Positions 7,203 through 17,726 of a stretch of DNA of 64,000 bases are shown here, one piece after another. The DNA is taken from NCBI RefSeq assembly GCF_001053185.1, contig NZ_CSTD01000003.1, positions 1 through 64,000 on the forward strand, read 5' to 3'. The notes beneath the pieces were generated by a model. It saw only the letters and a list, made by a program, of their open reading frames with translations, made no database searches and had not been told where the DNA came from. This DNA comes from Mycobacterium bohemicum DSM 44277 (GTDB taxonomy: Bacteria; Actinomycetota; Actinomycetes; Mycobacteriales; Mycobacteriaceae). Each line of letters begins with the position of its first letter. Position 1 is the stretch's first letter. Made by a program: the position numbers and the translations under genes.

Positions 7203-9472
7203 CGACCACGATGCTGAGGCCCGAGTCGCCGCGCGTGACGGGGCGTCACCGCCGGCGCCGCGACCCGTTCGCCGCGTTGGCCAGGATCGCCCTGGCCTCG
7301 CCGCGACGGGTGATCGCGGTCGCGGTCTTGGTGATGGCCGCCGCGGCGGTGTTCGGCATGCCGGCCGCGACCAGCCTGTCCGGCGGCGGAATGGTCGACC
7401 CGTCATCGGAATCCGCCCGCGCGTCGGCGTTGCTGGCCGAAAAGTTCCACCGGGGCGAAATGACGATGCTGCTCTTGGTGAGCTCGGACCGCGGCGTCGC
7501 CGACGGGGACGCGAAGGCCGTGGGCACCGACATCGTCGGTCAGCTTGCCCGGTCACCGTTCGTCACGCAGGTCTCCTCACCCTGGGACGCACCCACGCCG
7601 CCCCCGGGTACCGTCAGCGCCGACGGCAAGTCCGCGCTGATCGTGGCCGCGCTCAACGGCGACGAGAACAGCGCGCCCAAGCACGCCCAGGCGCTGGCCG
7701 ACCGGCTGGCGCGTGACCGCGACGGGGTCACCGTCCGCGCCGGCGGTCCGGCGGTGCTGTACGCGCAGATCAGCCATCACACCCAAAACGATTTGCTGCG
7801 AATGGAATCCATCGCGGTCCCGGTGAGCTTCGTCGCGCTGGTCTGGGTCTTCGGTGGCCTGCTGGCGGCCGCGGTGCCCATGGCCGTCGCGGGATTCGCG
7901 ATCGTCGGGTCGCTCGCGGTGCTGCGTGGGCTGTCGATGGTCACCGACGTGTCAATCTTCGCCTTGAACGTGGCGGCCGCGCTCGGCATGGCGCTGGCCA
8001 TCGACTACACGCTGCTGATCATCAGCCGCTATCGCGACGAACTTGCCGAGGGCCGGGCCCGCGACGACGCCCTCGTGCGCAGCATGGCGACGGCCGGTCG
8101 CACCGTGCTGTTCTCGGCGATGACCGTGGCCCTGGCCATGGTCCCGATGGTGCTGTTCCCGGTGTACTTCCTGAAATCGTTCGCCTATGCCGGCATCGCG
8201 GTGGTCGCCCTGTCCGCCTTGGCGGCGGTGGTGGTGGCGCCGGCGGTGATCGTGCTGCTGGGCAACCGAATCGACTCGCTCGACGTCAGGCAGGCGTGCC
8301 GGCGCCTGTTCCGCCGGCCCGAGCCGGCGGCGCGACCGGTCGCCCGCGATTTCTGGTACCGGATCGCCAGAGTCGCCATGGGGCACGCGATTCCGGTCGG
8401 CCTGGCGATCGTGACCCTGCTGCTTGTGCTGGGGGCCCCGTTCCTGCACATCCGATGGGGCAATCCCGACGAGCGGGTGCTCTCGACGTCGGCGACGGCC
8501 CGAACGGTGAGCGACGTGGTCCGCACCGGCTTCAGCACGGACGCGGAGACCGCGGTCACGGTCGTCATCCCCGAGATCGAGGAGCCGGCCAAGCCGGAAC
8601 TCGACGCGTACGCCGCGCAGCTGTCCCGGGTCGCCGACGTCTCGGCGGTGTCATCGCCGACCGGAACGTTCGTCGCCGGTGAGCGCAGGGGACCGCCCTC
8701 GGCGCCCGCCGGATTGGCCGACGGCAGTGCGTATTTGACCGTCAGCACCACCGTCCCGCTGTATTCGCGCGCCTCCGAGGCGCAATTGGACCGCCTGCAC
8801 GCGGTCGTGCCGCCGGGCGGGCAGGCGGTGCAGATGACCGGGAACGCGCAGAGCAACCGCGACTCCGTCAACGCGATCACCTCCCGGTTGCCCATGGTCT
8901 TCGGGTTCATCGCGGTTGTCACGCTGGTTCTGCTGTTCCTGCTGACCGGCAGCGTGGTGTTGCCGATCAAAGCGGTTGTGCTCAACGTCCTTTCGCTCAC
9001 CGCCGCCTTCGGTGCGCTGGTCTGGATTTTCCAGGACGGGCATTTGGGGGCGCTCGGCACCACACCGAGTGGCACCCTGGTCGCCACCATCCCGGCGATG
9101 ATGTTCTGCATCGCGTTCGGGTTGTCCATGGACTACGAGGTGTTCCTGATCTCCCGCATCCGCGAATACTGGCTGCGCTCGGGCCGGACACGCGCCGACA
9201 ACGACGAGAGCGTCGCATTGGGTCTGGCGCACACCGGCCGCGTCATCACCGCGGCGGCGTTGTTGATGTCCATCTCTTTCGCCGCGCTGGTGACCGCCGA
9301 CGTCTCGTTCATGCGGATGTTCGGCGTCGGTCTGACGCTCGCGGTGTTGGTGGACGCGACGTTGGTGCGGATGCTGCTGGTTCCCGCCTTCATGCATCTG
9401 TGCGGGGGCCTGAACTGGTGGGCGCCCGCGCCGCTGCTGCGGCTGCGGCGGCGGGTGGTCGCCGACGGCTGA
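7199..9472 (+). CDS. MMPL/RND-family membrane transporter
   Basis: 757 residues with the RND layout: one N-terminal membrane helix (about residues 38-58), an extracytoplasmic loop, a five-helix bundle (about 185-355), a linker, another single helix (about 395-415), a second loop, and a C-terminal bundle (about 560-745). The first bundle holds ALAIDYTLLIISRYRDE and the second GLSMDYEVFLISRIRE, the paired Asp-Tyr motifs of the MMPL proton relay. Such proteins export lipids or siderophores to the mycobacterial envelope. It is shorter than MmpL1-10, no mmpS lies beside it, and it does not look like the MmpL1 expected from synteny. The substrate is unknown. Confidence 0.88.
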   Translation: MTTTMLRPESPRVTGRHRRRRDPFAALARIALASPRRVIAVAVLVMAAAAVFGMPAATSLSGGGMVDPSSESARASALLAEKFHRGEMTMLLLVSSDRGVADGDAKAVGTDIVGQLARSPFVTQVSSPWDAPTPPPGTVSADGKSALIVAALNGDENSAPKHAQALADRLARDRDGVTVRAGGPAVLYAQISHHTQNDLLRMESIAVPVSFVALVWVFGGLLAAAVPMAVAGFAIVGSLAVLRGLSMVTDVSIFALNVAAALGMALAIDYTLLIISRYRDELAEGRARDDALVRSMATAGRTVLFSAMTVALAMVPMVLFPVYFLKSFAYAGIAVVALSALAAVVVAPAVIVLLGNRIDSLDVRQACRRLFRRPEPAARPVARDFWYRIARVAMGHAIPVGLAIVTLLLVLGAPFLHIRWGNPDERVLSTSATARTVSDVVRTGFSTDAETAVTVVIPEIEEPAKPELDAYAAQLSRVADVSAVSSPTGTFVAGERRGPPSAPAGLADGSAYLTVSTTVPLYSRASEAQLDRLHAVVPPGGQAVQMTGNAQSNRDSVNAITSRLPMVFGFIAVVTLVLLFLLTGSVVLPIKAVVLNVLSLTAAFGALVWIFQDGHLGALGTTPSGTLVATIPAMMFCIAFGLSMDYEVFLISRIREYWLRSGRTRADNDESVALGLAHTGRVITAAALLMSISFAALVTADVSFMRMFGVGLTLAVLVDATLVRMLLVPAFMHLCGGLNWWAPAPLLRLRRRVVADG

Positions 9473-9496
9473 ACGCCGCGGGCGTTAAATCGTTAC

Positions 9497-9991
9497 GTGA
9501 CTTCCGATCAGCTTCGGTTCGTGCCGGCGACCCATGCCGATCCGCTCGCGCAGCCCCTGCTCGCCGAGCTGGCGCTCGAATACGCGCAGCGGTATGGCGG
9601 CACGCCCGAGCGGCACCTGACCTGGCTTCCCGTACCGGAGGCGGAGCTGGCGCCGCCGGACGGCGGGCTGCTGATCGGCGTCATCGCCAACGCCCCGGTC
9701 ACCGGGGGAGCGTTTCGGCGCTACGACGCCGACACCGCCGAACTCAAGCGGATCTGGACCGACCGGGCGCACCGCCGCCGCGGTTATGCCAGGGCCCTGC
9801 TGGCCGCGCTGGAGGCCGAGACCGCCGCGCGGGGATACCGCCGGTTGTATCTGATCACGGGCAGCCGGCAGCCCGAGGCCGAGGCGCTGTACGACGCGAC
9901 GGGGTACACCCGGGTGACCGCCGACCCGATACCCGATTGGGGGCCGTTCGTTCCGATCGCTTTCGAGAAGTGGCTGACGCCGCGGGCGTAG
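9497..9991 (+). CDS. GNAT-family N-acetyltransferase
   Basis: 164 residues with a GNAT fold. The acetyl-CoA site is RIWTDRAHRRRGYARALLAAL (about residues 90-110), where RRRGYA is the pyrophosphate-binding Q/RxxGxG/A loop. The C-terminal segment RLYLITGSRQPEAEALYDATGY is the usual motif A/B ending with the Tyr general acid. The GTG start at 9497 lies 24 bases after the MMPL stop, so it may be expressed with the transporter. The acetyl acceptor cannot be predicted. Confidence 0.85.
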   Translation: MTSDQLRFVPATHADPLAQPLLAELALEYAQRYGGTPERHLTWLPVPEAELAPPDGGLLIGVIANAPVTGGAFRRYDADTAELKRIWTDRAHRRRGYARALLAALEAETAARGYRRLYLITGSRQPEAEALYDATGYTRVTADPIPDWGPFVPIAFEKWLTPRA

Positions 9992-10009
9992 CGACCGCGC
10001 GGGCGCGAG

Positions 10010-10762
10010 TCATCCGCCGTTGGCCAGCGCGAGGGCCGCTTGCGTCGCCTCGCGGATGGGTCCCCGCCACACATCGCCGTGACCGGGCAGCAGCACCTCG
10101 GTGTCCACCAGGCTGAGGGCGTTCAGGCTGTGCAGGCACTCCGATTGGCTCTTGCTGAAGATCGCGGGCAGCAGCTGCGGCCCGCTGCGGCGCAGCAGCG
10201 GGTGGCCGGTGATCAGCGCGTCGCCACTGACCAGCACCCCGTCCACCACGTACGAGCAGTGCCCGCCCGTGTGGCCGGGGGTGGACACCGGCCTTGGCCG
10301 GCCCGGCAGGGTGGCGGCCACGTCGGCGGTCAGCGGCCGCGCCGACGGGATTCCGTCGCGCAGCAGGCCACCGCTGCGCACCACGTGGACGCCCCACACC
10401 GCCCACCGGGGACGCCAAATGCGAAGCGCCACATCGAGAATCGATACCTGCTCCAGGTACTCCCGCTTGGCGTGGCCCACTTCGTCGGCGTGGCAGTACA
10501 CGGCCGTGCCGTGCTCGCGGGCGAACCAGATCGCCGAGCCGAGGTGGTCGATGTGCGCGTGCGTCAACAGGATGGCGCGCACGTCACCGGCGTCGTATCC
10601 CAATCCGCGCAGCGAGGCCAGCACGTCCTCGCGGTCGCCGGGGTAGCCCGCGTCGATCAACATGACGCCCGCCTGGTCGGCGACCAGTGTCCAGTTGACC
10701 GCGTGGCCGATGACGTGGTGCACGGTGTCGGTGACCTGAACAAGAGTTGGCGCGGGTCCCAT
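10010..10762 (-). CDS. Metallo-beta-lactamase-fold hydrolase (Rv0406c-like)
   Basis: 250 residues with the binuclear zinc site of the metallo-beta-lactamase superfamily: THAHIDHLGS (about residues 75-84) supplies the HxHxDH ligands, STPGHTGGHCSY (about 160-171) the third-histidine loop, and LVSGDALI (about 178) the bridging Asp. LLPGHGDVW near the C-terminus supplies the last His. This pattern is typical of general hydrolases such as lactonases or thioesterases rather than antibiotic-destroying enzymes. The frame continues far upstream, but the ATG at 10762 begins the conserved start and faces fgd1 96 bases away. The match to Rv0406c is by position. Confidence 0.85.
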   Translation of the reverse strand: MGPAPTLVQVTDTVHHVIGHAVNWTLVADQAGVMLIDAGYPGDREDVLASLRGLGYDAGDVRAILLTHAHIDHLGSAIWFAREHGTAVYCHADEVGHAKREYLEQVSILDVALRIWRPRWAVWGVHVVRSGGLLRDGIPSARPLTADVAATLPGRPRPVSTPGHTGGHCSYVVDGVLVSGDALITGHPLLRRSGPQLLPAIFSKSQSECLHSLNALSLVDTEVLLPGHGDVWRGPIREATQAALALANGG

Positions 10763-10858
10763 GCCCGCGAGTGTAGGAGCGAGCGGGGGAGCGACCGCAA
10801 GCGCGGCGTTGCCGGGCGCGGCGGGTCGCGACCATCGGTGGGGGAGTAGAAAGAACTG

Positions 10859-11869
10859 GTGGCTGAACTGAAACTCGGATACAAGGCGTCCGCCGAACAA
10901 TTCGCGCCCCGTGAGCTCGTCGAACTGGCGGTCGCCGCCGAGGGTCACGGGATGGACAGTGCGACCGTCAGCGACCACTTCCAGCCGTGGCGGCACGAGG
11001 GCGGACACGCCCCGTTCTCCCTGGCCTGGATGACCGCCGTCGGCGAGCGCACCAAGCGCGTCCAACTGGGCACCTCGGTGCTCACCCCGACCTTCCGCTA
11101 CAACCCCGCCGTCATCGCCCAGGCCTTCGCCACCATGGCGTGCCTGTACCCGAACCGCGTGTTCCTCGGCGTGGGCACCGGCGAGGCGCTGAACGAGATC
11201 GCGACCGGCTACCAGGGCGAGTGGCCGGAGTTCAAGGAGCGGTTCGCCCGGTTGCGCGAGTCGGTGCGCCTGATGCGGGAGCTCTGGCGCGGCGACCGCG
11301 TCGACTTCGACGGCGAGTACTACCGCCTCAAGGGCGCCTCGATCTACGACGTCCCCGAGGGCGGCGTCCCCATCTACGTGGCCGCGGGCGGCCCGGCGGT
11401 GGCCAAGTACGCCGGCCGGGCCGGCGACGGCTTCATCTGCACCTCCGGCAAGGGCGAGGAGCTCTACGCCGAAAAGCTGATCCCCGCCGTCAAAGAGGGC
11501 GCCGCGGCGGCCGACCGCAACGTGGACGACATCGACAAGATGATCGAGATCAAGATCTCCTACGACCCGGACCCCGAACTGGCACTGGAGAACACCCGGT
11601 TCTGGGCTCCGCTGTCGTTGACCGCCGAGCAGAAGCACAGCATCGACGACCCGATCGAGATGGAGAAGGCCGCCGACGCGCTGCCGATCGAGCAGGTCGC
11701 CAAGCGCTGGATCGTGGCGTCGGACCCCGACGAGGCGGTCGAGAAGGTCGGTCAGTACGTCGGCTGGGGCCTCAACCACCTGGTGTTCCACGCACCCGGC
11801 CACGACCAGCGGCGGTTCCTGGACCTTTTCGAGAAGGACCTGGCGCCCAGGCTGCGGCGGCTGGGCTGA
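10859..11869 (+). CDS. fgd1: F420-dependent glucose-6-phosphate dehydrogenase
   Basis: 336 residues, the same length as M. tuberculosis Fgd1. It oxidises glucose-6-phosphate to 6-phosphogluconolactone and reduces coenzyme F420, and is the main supplier of F420H2, which also activates nitroimidazole prodrugs. Luciferase-like TIM barrel features: SDHFQPW (about residues 38-44), [14 protein letters not shown] (about 71-84) and [10 protein letters not shown] (about 106-115), all typical of Fgd. The GTG at 10859 follows a purine-rich region. It is the first gene of a tight fgd1-pta-ackA run with an 11-base gap to pta. Confidence 0.96.
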   Translation: MAELKLGYKASAEQFAPRELVELAVAAEGHGMDSATVSDHFQPWRHEGGHAPFSLAWMTAVGERTKRVQLGTSVLTPTFRYNPAVIAQAFATMACLYPNRVFLGVGTGEALNEIATGYQGEWPEFKERFARLRESVRLMRELWRGDRVDFDGEYYRLKGASIYDVPEGGVPIYVAAGGPAVAKYAGRAGDGFICTSGKGEELYAEKLIPAVKEGAAAADRNVDDIDKMIEIKISYDPDPELALENTRFWAPLSLTAEQKHSIDDPIEMEKAADALPIEQVAKRWIVASDPDEAVEKVGQYVGWGLNHLVFHAPGHDQRRFLDLFEKDLAPRLRRLG

Positions 11870-11880
11870 GAGGCGGGCGA

Positions 11881-13977
11881 ATGACCGCCGCCGTGTCCGG
11901 CTCAGCGACGGCCATTTACATCGCCGCTCCCGAACCCGAGACCGGGAAGTCGACGATCGCGCTCGGCCTGCTGCACCGGCTGCGGGCGACCGTCGCCCGG
12001 GTGGGGGTGTTCCGGCCCATCACGCGGCTCGGTGAGGACCGCGACTACATCCTGGAGCTGCTTCTGGAGCAGACCACCGCGGGCCTTTCCTACGAGCAGT
12101 GCGTCGGCGTGACCTACCGGCAGCTGCACGCCGACATCGACGCCGCCATCGGCAGCATCGTGGACTCCTACCACGCGGTCGCCGAAGTCTGCGACGCGGT
12201 GGTGATCGTCGGCAGCGACTACACCGACGTCACCAGGCCCGCCGAACTTTCGGTCAACGCGCGGATCGCGGTCAACCTCGGTGTGCCGGTGCTGCTGGCG
12301 GTCAGCGCCAAGGGCCGCACCGCCGACGAGGTCGCAAGTGTCGTCCAGGTCTGCCTGTCGGAGCTTTCCGCCCAGCGCGCCCACACCGCCGCCGTGGTCG
12401 CCAGCCGCTGCCAGCCGGCCGAACTCGCGGCGGTCCGCGGAAGTTTGGCCGCGCTGGGCTCATTCGCCCAGCGCAGCTACGTGCTGCCCGAGGAGCCGCT
12501 GCTGTCGGCGCCGACAGTGGCCGAGCTGGAGAGGGCGGTCGACGGCGTGGCGGTCAGCGGCGAGGCGTCGCTGCGGGAGCGCGAAGTGATGGGGGTCCTG
12601 GTCGCGGGCATGACCGCCGATCACGTGCTGGAGCGGCTCGAGGACGGCATGGCCGTCATCACCCCCGGTGACCGCTCCGACGTGGTGCTCGCCGTCGCCA
12701 GCGCCCACGCGGCCAACGGCTTTCCCTCGCTGTCCTGCCTCATCCTCAACGGCGGATTCACGCTGCACCCGTCGATCGCGGCGCTGGTCGCCGGCCTGCG
12801 CCTGCGGCTGCCCATCATTTCCACCGATCTGGGCACCTACGAGGCGGCCAGCGCGGCCGCCTCGGCGCACGGGCGCGTGACGGCGACCTCGCAGCGCAAG
12901 ATCGACACCGCGCTGGGGTTGATGGACAGATACGTCGACATCACCGATCTCATTGCCCAGCTTGCCATTCCGATCCCCACCGTCACCACGCCGCAGATGT
13001 TCACCTACCGGCTGCAGTTGCGGGCCCGCGCCGACCGCAGACACATCGTCCTGCCCGAAGGCGACGACGACCGCATCCTGAAGTCCGCCGGCCGCCTGCT
13101 GGCGCGCGGTGTCGCCGACCTGACCATCCTGGGGGAGGAGTCGCAGATCCGCTTGCGCTCCGGCGAACTGGGTGTGGACCTCGACGGCGCGACCGTGATC
13201 GACCCGCTCAGGAGCGAGCTGCGCGACAAATTCGCCGACCAGTACGCCGAACTGCGCAAGGGCAAGGGGATCGCTATCGAACACGCCCGCGAGATCATGT
13301 GCGACGCAACCTACTTCGGCACGATGCTGGTGCACAACGGCATGGTCGACGGCATGGTGTCGGGTGCCGCGCACACCACGGCCCACACGGTCCGCCCGGC
13401 GTTCGAGATCATCAAGACCGCCCCCGACGTCTCGACGGTGTCCAGCATTTTCTTCATGTGCCTGCCGGACCGCGTGCTGGTCTACGGCGACTGCGCGATC
13501 GTCCCCGATCCGACCCCGGAACAGCTGGCCGACATCGCGATCAGCTCCGCGCACACCGCGGCGCAATTCGGCGTCGAGCCGCGCGTGGCGCTGCTGTCCT
13601 ACTCCACCGGCGATTCCGGGACGGGCGCCGACGTCGACAAGGTCAGGACGGCAACGGATTTGGTTCGCAGCCGCGAGCCGCAGCTGCCCGTCGAGGGCCC
13701 CATCCAGTACGACGCCGCCATCGAACCGTCGGTGGCGGCCACCAAGCTGGGTGACTCGCCGGTGGCCGGCCGCGCCACCGTGCTCATCTTCCCCGACCTC
13801 AACACCGGCAACAACACGTACAAGGCGGTGCAGCGCAGCGCCGGCGCGATCGCCATCGGCCCGGTGCTGCAGGGGCTGCGCAAGCCGGTGAACGACCTGT
13901 CCCGCGGTGCGTTGGTCGAGGACATCGTCAACACCGTCGCCATCACCGCGATCCAGGCGCAGGCGCATGGCCGATAA
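11881..13977 (+). CDS. pta: Phosphate acetyltransferase
   Basis: 698 residues, the long form of Pta. An N-terminal BioD/cobyrinate-synthase-like P-loop domain begins with EPETGKST (about residues 19-26). A DRTGG regulatory domain follows (about 220-330), and the catalytic phosphotransacetylase domain occupies the rest, with [25 protein letters not shown] and [16 protein letters not shown]. It interconverts acetyl-CoA and acetyl phosphate. The ATG at 11881 fits the family length, although the frame is open much further upstream inside fgd1. Its TAA lies 8 bases inside ackA, so the two enzymes of the acetate pathway are translationally coupled. Confidence 0.95.
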   Translation: MTAAVSGSATAIYIAAPEPETGKSTIALGLLHRLRATVARVGVFRPITRLGEDRDYILELLLEQTTAGLSYEQCVGVTYRQLHADIDAAIGSIVDSYHAVAEVCDAVVIVGSDYTDVTRPAELSVNARIAVNLGVPVLLAVSAKGRTADEVASVVQVCLSELSAQRAHTAAVVASRCQPAELAAVRGSLAALGSFAQRSYVLPEEPLLSAPTVAELERAVDGVAVSGEASLREREVMGVLVAGMTADHVLERLEDGMAVITPGDRSDVVLAVASAHAANGFPSLSCLILNGGFTLHPSIAALVAGLRLRLPIISTDLGTYEAASAAASAHGRVTATSQRKIDTALGLMDRYVDITDLIAQLAIPIPTVTTPQMFTYRLQLRARADRRHIVLPEGDDDRILKSAGRLLARGVADLTILGEESQIRLRSGELGVDLDGATVIDPLRSELRDKFADQYAELRKGKGIAIEHAREIMCDATYFGTMLVHNGMVDGMVSGAAHTTAHTVRPAFEIIKTAPDVSTVSSIFFMCLPDRVLVYGDCAIVPDPTPEQLADIAISSAHTAAQFGVEPRVALLSYSTGDSGTGADVDKVRTATDLVRSREPQLPVEGPIQYDAAIEPSVAATKLGDSPVAGRATVLIFPDLNTGNNTYKAVQRSAGAIAIGPVLQGLRKPVNDLSRGALVEDIVNTVAITAIQAQAHGR

Positions 13978-15124
13978 TCCGCTCGTCCTGGTCATCAACT
14001 CCGGCTCGTCGTCGCTGAAATATCAACTGATCGAACCCGATTCCGACACCGAGCGGGCGGGCGGGGCCATCCAGCAGATCGGCGAGCCGTCCTCGCGGGT
14101 CGCCGACCACGAAGAGGCGCTGCGCCTGGCGTTCGAGCAGCTGGCCGAGACCGGCATCGACCTGAACTCCTGCGGCCTGTGGGCGGTCGGTCACCGGGTG
14201 GTGCACGGGGGAAAGGACTTCTATCGCCCGACGCTGCTCGACGACGCCCGGATCGCCGAGCTGGAGAAATTGTCAGCACTTGCGCCCCTGCACAATCCGC
14301 CCGCAGTGCAGGGAATCAAGGTGGCGCGCAAGCTGCTGCCGGACGTCGCGCACATCGCCGTGTTCGACACGGCCTTCTTCCACAACCTCCCGGCGGCGGC
14401 CGCGACGTACGCGATCAACCGGGAGCTGGCCGAGCGATGGAAGATACGCCGATACGGATTTCACGGCACCTCCCACCGCTACGTGAGTGAGCAGGCCGCA
14501 GCCTTCCTGGGCAGGCCCCAGGAAGGGCTCCGCCAGATCGTGTTACACCTCGGCAACGGCTCGTCGGCGTCGGCGATCGCCGACGGGCGGCCGGTCGACA
14601 CCTCGATGGGCCTGACGCCGCTGGAGGGGCTGGTGATGGGCACCCGCAGCGGCGACATCGACCCCGGCGTCATCAGCTACCTGTGGCGGGCCGCGAACAT
14701 GAGCGTGGACGCGATCGAGTCGATGCTCAACCACCAGTCGGGCGTCTGGGGGTTGGCCGGCGAGCGCGACTTTCGCAAGCTGCACGCGATGATCGAATCC
14801 GGCGACGTGGCAGCGAAGCTCGCCTACGACGTGTTCATCCACCGGCTGCGCAAATACATCGGCGCCTACCTGGCCGTGCTGGAACGAACCGACGTCATCA
14901 CCTTCACCGCCGGCATCGGGGAAAACGATCCGGTGACACGCCACGACGCCCTGGCCGGCCTGGAACGGCTGGGCATCGTGCTGGACGAGCGGCGCAACCT
15001 CGACGACGCGAGCGGGGCCCGGCTCATCTCCACCGACGACTCGCCGATAGCCGTGCTGGTCATCCCGACGAACGAGGAACTGGCCATCGCCCGCGACTGC
15101 GTTGAGGTGCTGGCGGGGTCATAG
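13967..15124 (+). CDS. ackA: Acetate kinase
   Basis: 385 residues of the acetokinase family, converting acetyl phosphate plus ADP to acetate plus ATP. The first signature [11 protein letters not shown] is at about residues 8-18 and the second, [13 protein letters not shown], at about 162-174. [11 protein letters not shown] (about 194) and [10 protein letters not shown] (about 312) line the nucleotide site. The ATG at 13967 overlaps the pta stop by 11 bases. The 3' end overlaps that of the convergent DUF1501 gene by 6 bases, leaving no room for an intergenic terminator. Confidence 0.96.
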   Translation: MADNPLVLVINSGSSSLKYQLIEPDSDTERAGGAIQQIGEPSSRVADHEEALRLAFEQLAETGIDLNSCGLWAVGHRVVHGGKDFYRPTLLDDARIAELEKLSALAPLHNPPAVQGIKVARKLLPDVAHIAVFDTAFFHNLPAAAATYAINRELAERWKIRRYGFHGTSHRYVSEQAAAFLGRPQEGLRQIVLHLGNGSSASAIADGRPVDTSMGLTPLEGLVMGTRSGDIDPGVISYLWRAANMSVDAIESMLNHQSGVWGLAGERDFRKLHAMIESGDVAAKLAYDVFIHRLRKYIGAYLAVLERTDVITFTAGIGENDPVTRHDALAGLERLGIVLDERRNLDDASGARLISTDDSPIAVLVIPTNEELAIARDCVEVLAGS

Positions 15125-16312
15125 GAAGCCCAGCGCGGTGCGCCCGGAACCGACCGACGGCGTCGGGTCGGTCCCGATCGTGTGAGTCAGCAGCTCATAG
15201 TAGATATCGCGGAAGTCGGTGGTGTGCTTGAGGTCTCCGTTGTCCAGGTCGGTCAGGCTGGGCTCTTCGCCGTAGAAGCCGCCCTTGACCGGTGCCCCGG
15301 CGACGAAGACCGGGCCGGCGGTGCCGTGATCGGTGCCCTGCGAGGCGTTGGCGCGCACGCGACGGCCGAACTCCGAGTACGCCATCACAACGACGTTGCG
15401 CCCGTACGGGTCCGCGGCCATCTCGCGCAAGAACGGGCTCACCGCCGCGTCGAGCGTCTGCAGCTGGCGCTGCTGCGTTGCTCGTTCGCTGGCGTGGGTG
15501 TCGAAGCCGCCCAGCTGGACGGTGTACACCCGCGCCGGGACGCGGGCCTTGATCGCGTTGCCCACGACGCCCAGCTGGGCGGCGAGCGGATTATGCTCCC
15601 CCGCAGCCGATTTGACGGAGGCGAAAGCCTTGTCGGCTACCCGCGCGGCGCGGTAGGACTTACAGACCGCGGCCATGGCGGGTGTGTCGTCCGGGCTGTC
15701 TGCGCCCAGCCGTTCCATTGCCGCGTCGAGGCGGTCGGCCCCGCCGGTAGGTGCGTTGCCGATGTAAAGTGCCGCAGCGGTGTGCTTTTCGCCCACCGCG
15801 AGCGCCGGCAGTACCGGCCCCACATTGACCGCGCGCAGCGGGTCGTCTCCGGTGGCGTCGAGCCAGCGGCCGATCCAGCCGGTCGGCACGGGTTCGTCCG
15901 GCGACGCCGTCTGCCAGATGTCCATGGACCGGAAGTGGCTGTGATCGGGCCGCGGGTAGCCGACCCCGCGCACGATGGCCAGGTGGCGTTGGTTCCACAG
16001 GTCGGCCAGCCCCCGCAGGGCGGGATTGAGACCCAGCTCCCCATCGAGGTGGATGACATCGCCCGCGGCGTACGCGAGCTCCGGTCGGGAGTCGTGGTAG
16101 GCGTTGTCCGCGTACGGGATCAGGGTGTTGATCCCGTCGTTGCCGCCCTCGAGCGTGACGAGCACCAGGACGCCGGCGCCCTCGGGCAGCGGATTGTCCT
16201 TCGCGGCGCGCGTGAGGTCGTGCCAGTTGACCGCCACCGTGGCGGAGAGCAGGCCGGCCGCGCCGGCGCCCGCGCTGGCGAGTAGGAAGCGGCGGCGGTT
16301 GAGCTCTGGCAT
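15119..16312 (-). CDS. DUF1501 family Tat-exported protein
   Basis: 397 residues. The N-terminus [18 protein letters not shown] is a twin-arginine signal (arginines at about residues 6-8 followed by FLLA), so the protein is probably exported folded. The mature part has DUF1501 traits of the alkaline-phosphatase-like fold: [14 protein letters not shown] (about 54-67), [12 protein letters not shown] (about 122-133), GGFDTHASE (about 273) and [18 protein letters not shown] (about 318-335). Asp and His residues in these motifs may bind metal, but no reaction is established to my knowledge. It lies 10 bases downstream of a DUF1800 gene; the two families commonly occur as a pair. Confidence 0.87.
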   Translation of the reverse strand: MPELNRRRFLLASAGAGAAGLLSATVAVNWHDLTRAAKDNPLPEGAGVLVLVTLEGGNDGINTLIPYADNAYHDSRPELAYAAGDVIHLDGELGLNPALRGLADLWNQRHLAIVRGVGYPRPDHSHFRSMDIWQTASPDEPVPTGWIGRWLDATGDDPLRAVNVGPVLPALAVGEKHTAAALYIGNAPTGGADRLDAAMERLGADSPDDTPAMAAVCKSYRAARVADKAFASVKSAAGEHNPLAAQLGVVGNAIKARVPARVYTVQLGGFDTHASERATQQRQLQTLDAAVSPFLREMAADPYGRNVVVMAYSEFGRRVRANASQGTDHGTAGPVFVAGAPVKGGFYGEEPSLTDLDNGDLKHTTDFRDIYYELLTHTIGTDPTPSVGSGRTALGFL

Positions 16313-16322
16313 GGTGATCTCG

Positions 16323-17642
16323 CTACGACGTCAGGTATTCAGGGGTGTTGACCGCGACCGCTACCAGCTGCGGGGGCCTGCCCACCACGGGCTCCAGCGC
16401 GGCGGCGCTGCGGTCCGACCAGGCGCCGACGCCGATGAGGTAGCCGACCGCGTCGACGCGGTCATCGGGGGAGGTGTCCTCGAGGGCGGACAGGTCGCCG
16501 AGTTGTGCCAGGCGGGTCGCGGCCCGCAGCCGCGCCCCGGCGCTGGCCGTCGACAGCCACACCGCCCCGCGGGGCCAGCCCCCGACGGTCGGCGGGTAGA
16601 ACGGGCGCTGCCCCAACGCCCGCAGCGTCTCCTCGGCGATCTTGCGCGGGCCGGGCTGATCCAGCGGCACCCGGATCGCCCGGATGACGCCGACGAGCCA
16701 TTCGATCGGGGTGTTGACCACCGCGGCCCGGTCGCGCAGGAACTCCTCGTCGGTCAGGATCGCCCGGGTCAGCGCCCGCAGGTCGCGTCCCGGCCCGTAC
16801 GCGGAGACCAGCCTGTCGAGCGCCGGTTCTGACGGCGGATCGTCGGACGCCAGCTGCCGCCACAGGCGTGTCGCCACGTACTCCGGCGACTTCGGCTGGG
16901 CGAGCACGGCGTCGCAGAAACCGGCGGCGTCGAAGTTCCCGGTCCGCCCGAACAGCGTCTTTGCCCCCGCGTCATGGCGTCTGGGGAGCATCCAGGTCCG
17001 TCCGTCGGGTTCGATCACCCAGCCCGTCAACGCCCGCGCGCCCGCGCGCACGTCGTCCTCGGTGTAGCCGTTGCCATGGCCGAGCGCGAACAGCTCCATG
17101 AACTCCCGGGCCAGGTTTTCGTTGGGGGCGCCGGCGTGGTTGCTCGGCCCGTCCAGCCAGCGCAGCATCGCGGCGTCGGTCAGCATGGCGTAAGCCAGCG
17201 TGCGGAAGTCCCCCAGCGCGTGGGCGCGCAGCGTGCGATTCTGCGCGGCCATGTACGCCGCCGCCCTGACCTTGAGCGCCGAGGTCGCGAAGTGGTTGTG
17301 CCACAGCAGTGTCAGCTTCTCGTGGACCGGCTGCCGCACGGCGACCATGCGGCGCAGCCACCAGTCGGAAAGCTGGTCCTGTTGCTCGATCACCTGTCGG
17401 TTGATTTGCTCGAGCACCGCCTGCGTGGCCCCCTTGCCGGCCTCTCGCGGCGGCGGCAACACGGAGGGCATGGGGGTCGCTGCCGCTCCCGGGTCAGCCG
17501 CGGGGTCGGCGCCCAGTATGGCGTCGACATAGCCGCCCCAGTTTCGGGTGACGACCGCGTCGACCTCCGGTCCGGTGACCCCGAAACCGGCCCTGCGCAT
17601 CATGCGGGCGGTGGCGATCCACGCGGCGGACTGCCCAGGCAT
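16323..17642 (-). CDS. DUF1800 family protein
   Basis: 439 residues. Recognised by the early ARMMRRAGFGVTG segment, the central KLTLLWHNHFATSALKV (about residues 110-126), and NENLAREFMELFALGHGNGYTEDDVR (about 180-205), the hallmark helices of DUF1800. The function is unknown; the family is usually encoded with a DUF1501 protein, as here, and the pair has been linked by others to export or envelope processes without a defined activity. I take the ATG at 17642; a GTG 18 bases upstream is an alternative. It is divergent from the broken DUF559-type gene, 84 bases away. Confidence 0.85.
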   Translation of the reverse strand: MPGQSAAWIATARMMRRAGFGVTGPEVDAVVTRNWGGYVDAILGADPAADPGAAATPMPSVLPPPREAGKGATQAVLEQINRQVIEQQDQLSDWWLRRMVAVRQPVHEKLTLLWHNHFATSALKVRAAAYMAAQNRTLRAHALGDFRTLAYAMLTDAAMLRWLDGPSNHAGAPNENLAREFMELFALGHGNGYTEDDVRAGARALTGWVIEPDGRTWMLPRRHDAGAKTLFGRTGNFDAAGFCDAVLAQPKSPEYVATRLWRQLASDDPPSEPALDRLVSAYGPGRDLRALTRAILTDEEFLRDRAAVVNTPIEWLVGVIRAIRVPLDQPGPRKIAEETLRALGQRPFYPPTVGGWPRGAVWLSTASAGARLRAATRLAQLGDLSALEDTSPDDRVDAVGYLIGVGAWSDRSAAALEPVVGRPPQLVAVAVNTPEYLTS

Positions 17643-17726
17643 GTCCCAACTGTGCGACACCAACCTAGGTTTTGCCTGTGAATGGGCGTATTCGCGGTCG
17701 GCGGTCGGTGTGCCACGGTCCCGGAT

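Noticed and set aside
10987..11880. N-terminal extension of pta reaching back through fgd1
   Set aside because: The extra 298 codons lie out of frame inside fgd1 and are Arg/Gly-rich. The ATG at 11881 gives the normal Pta start.
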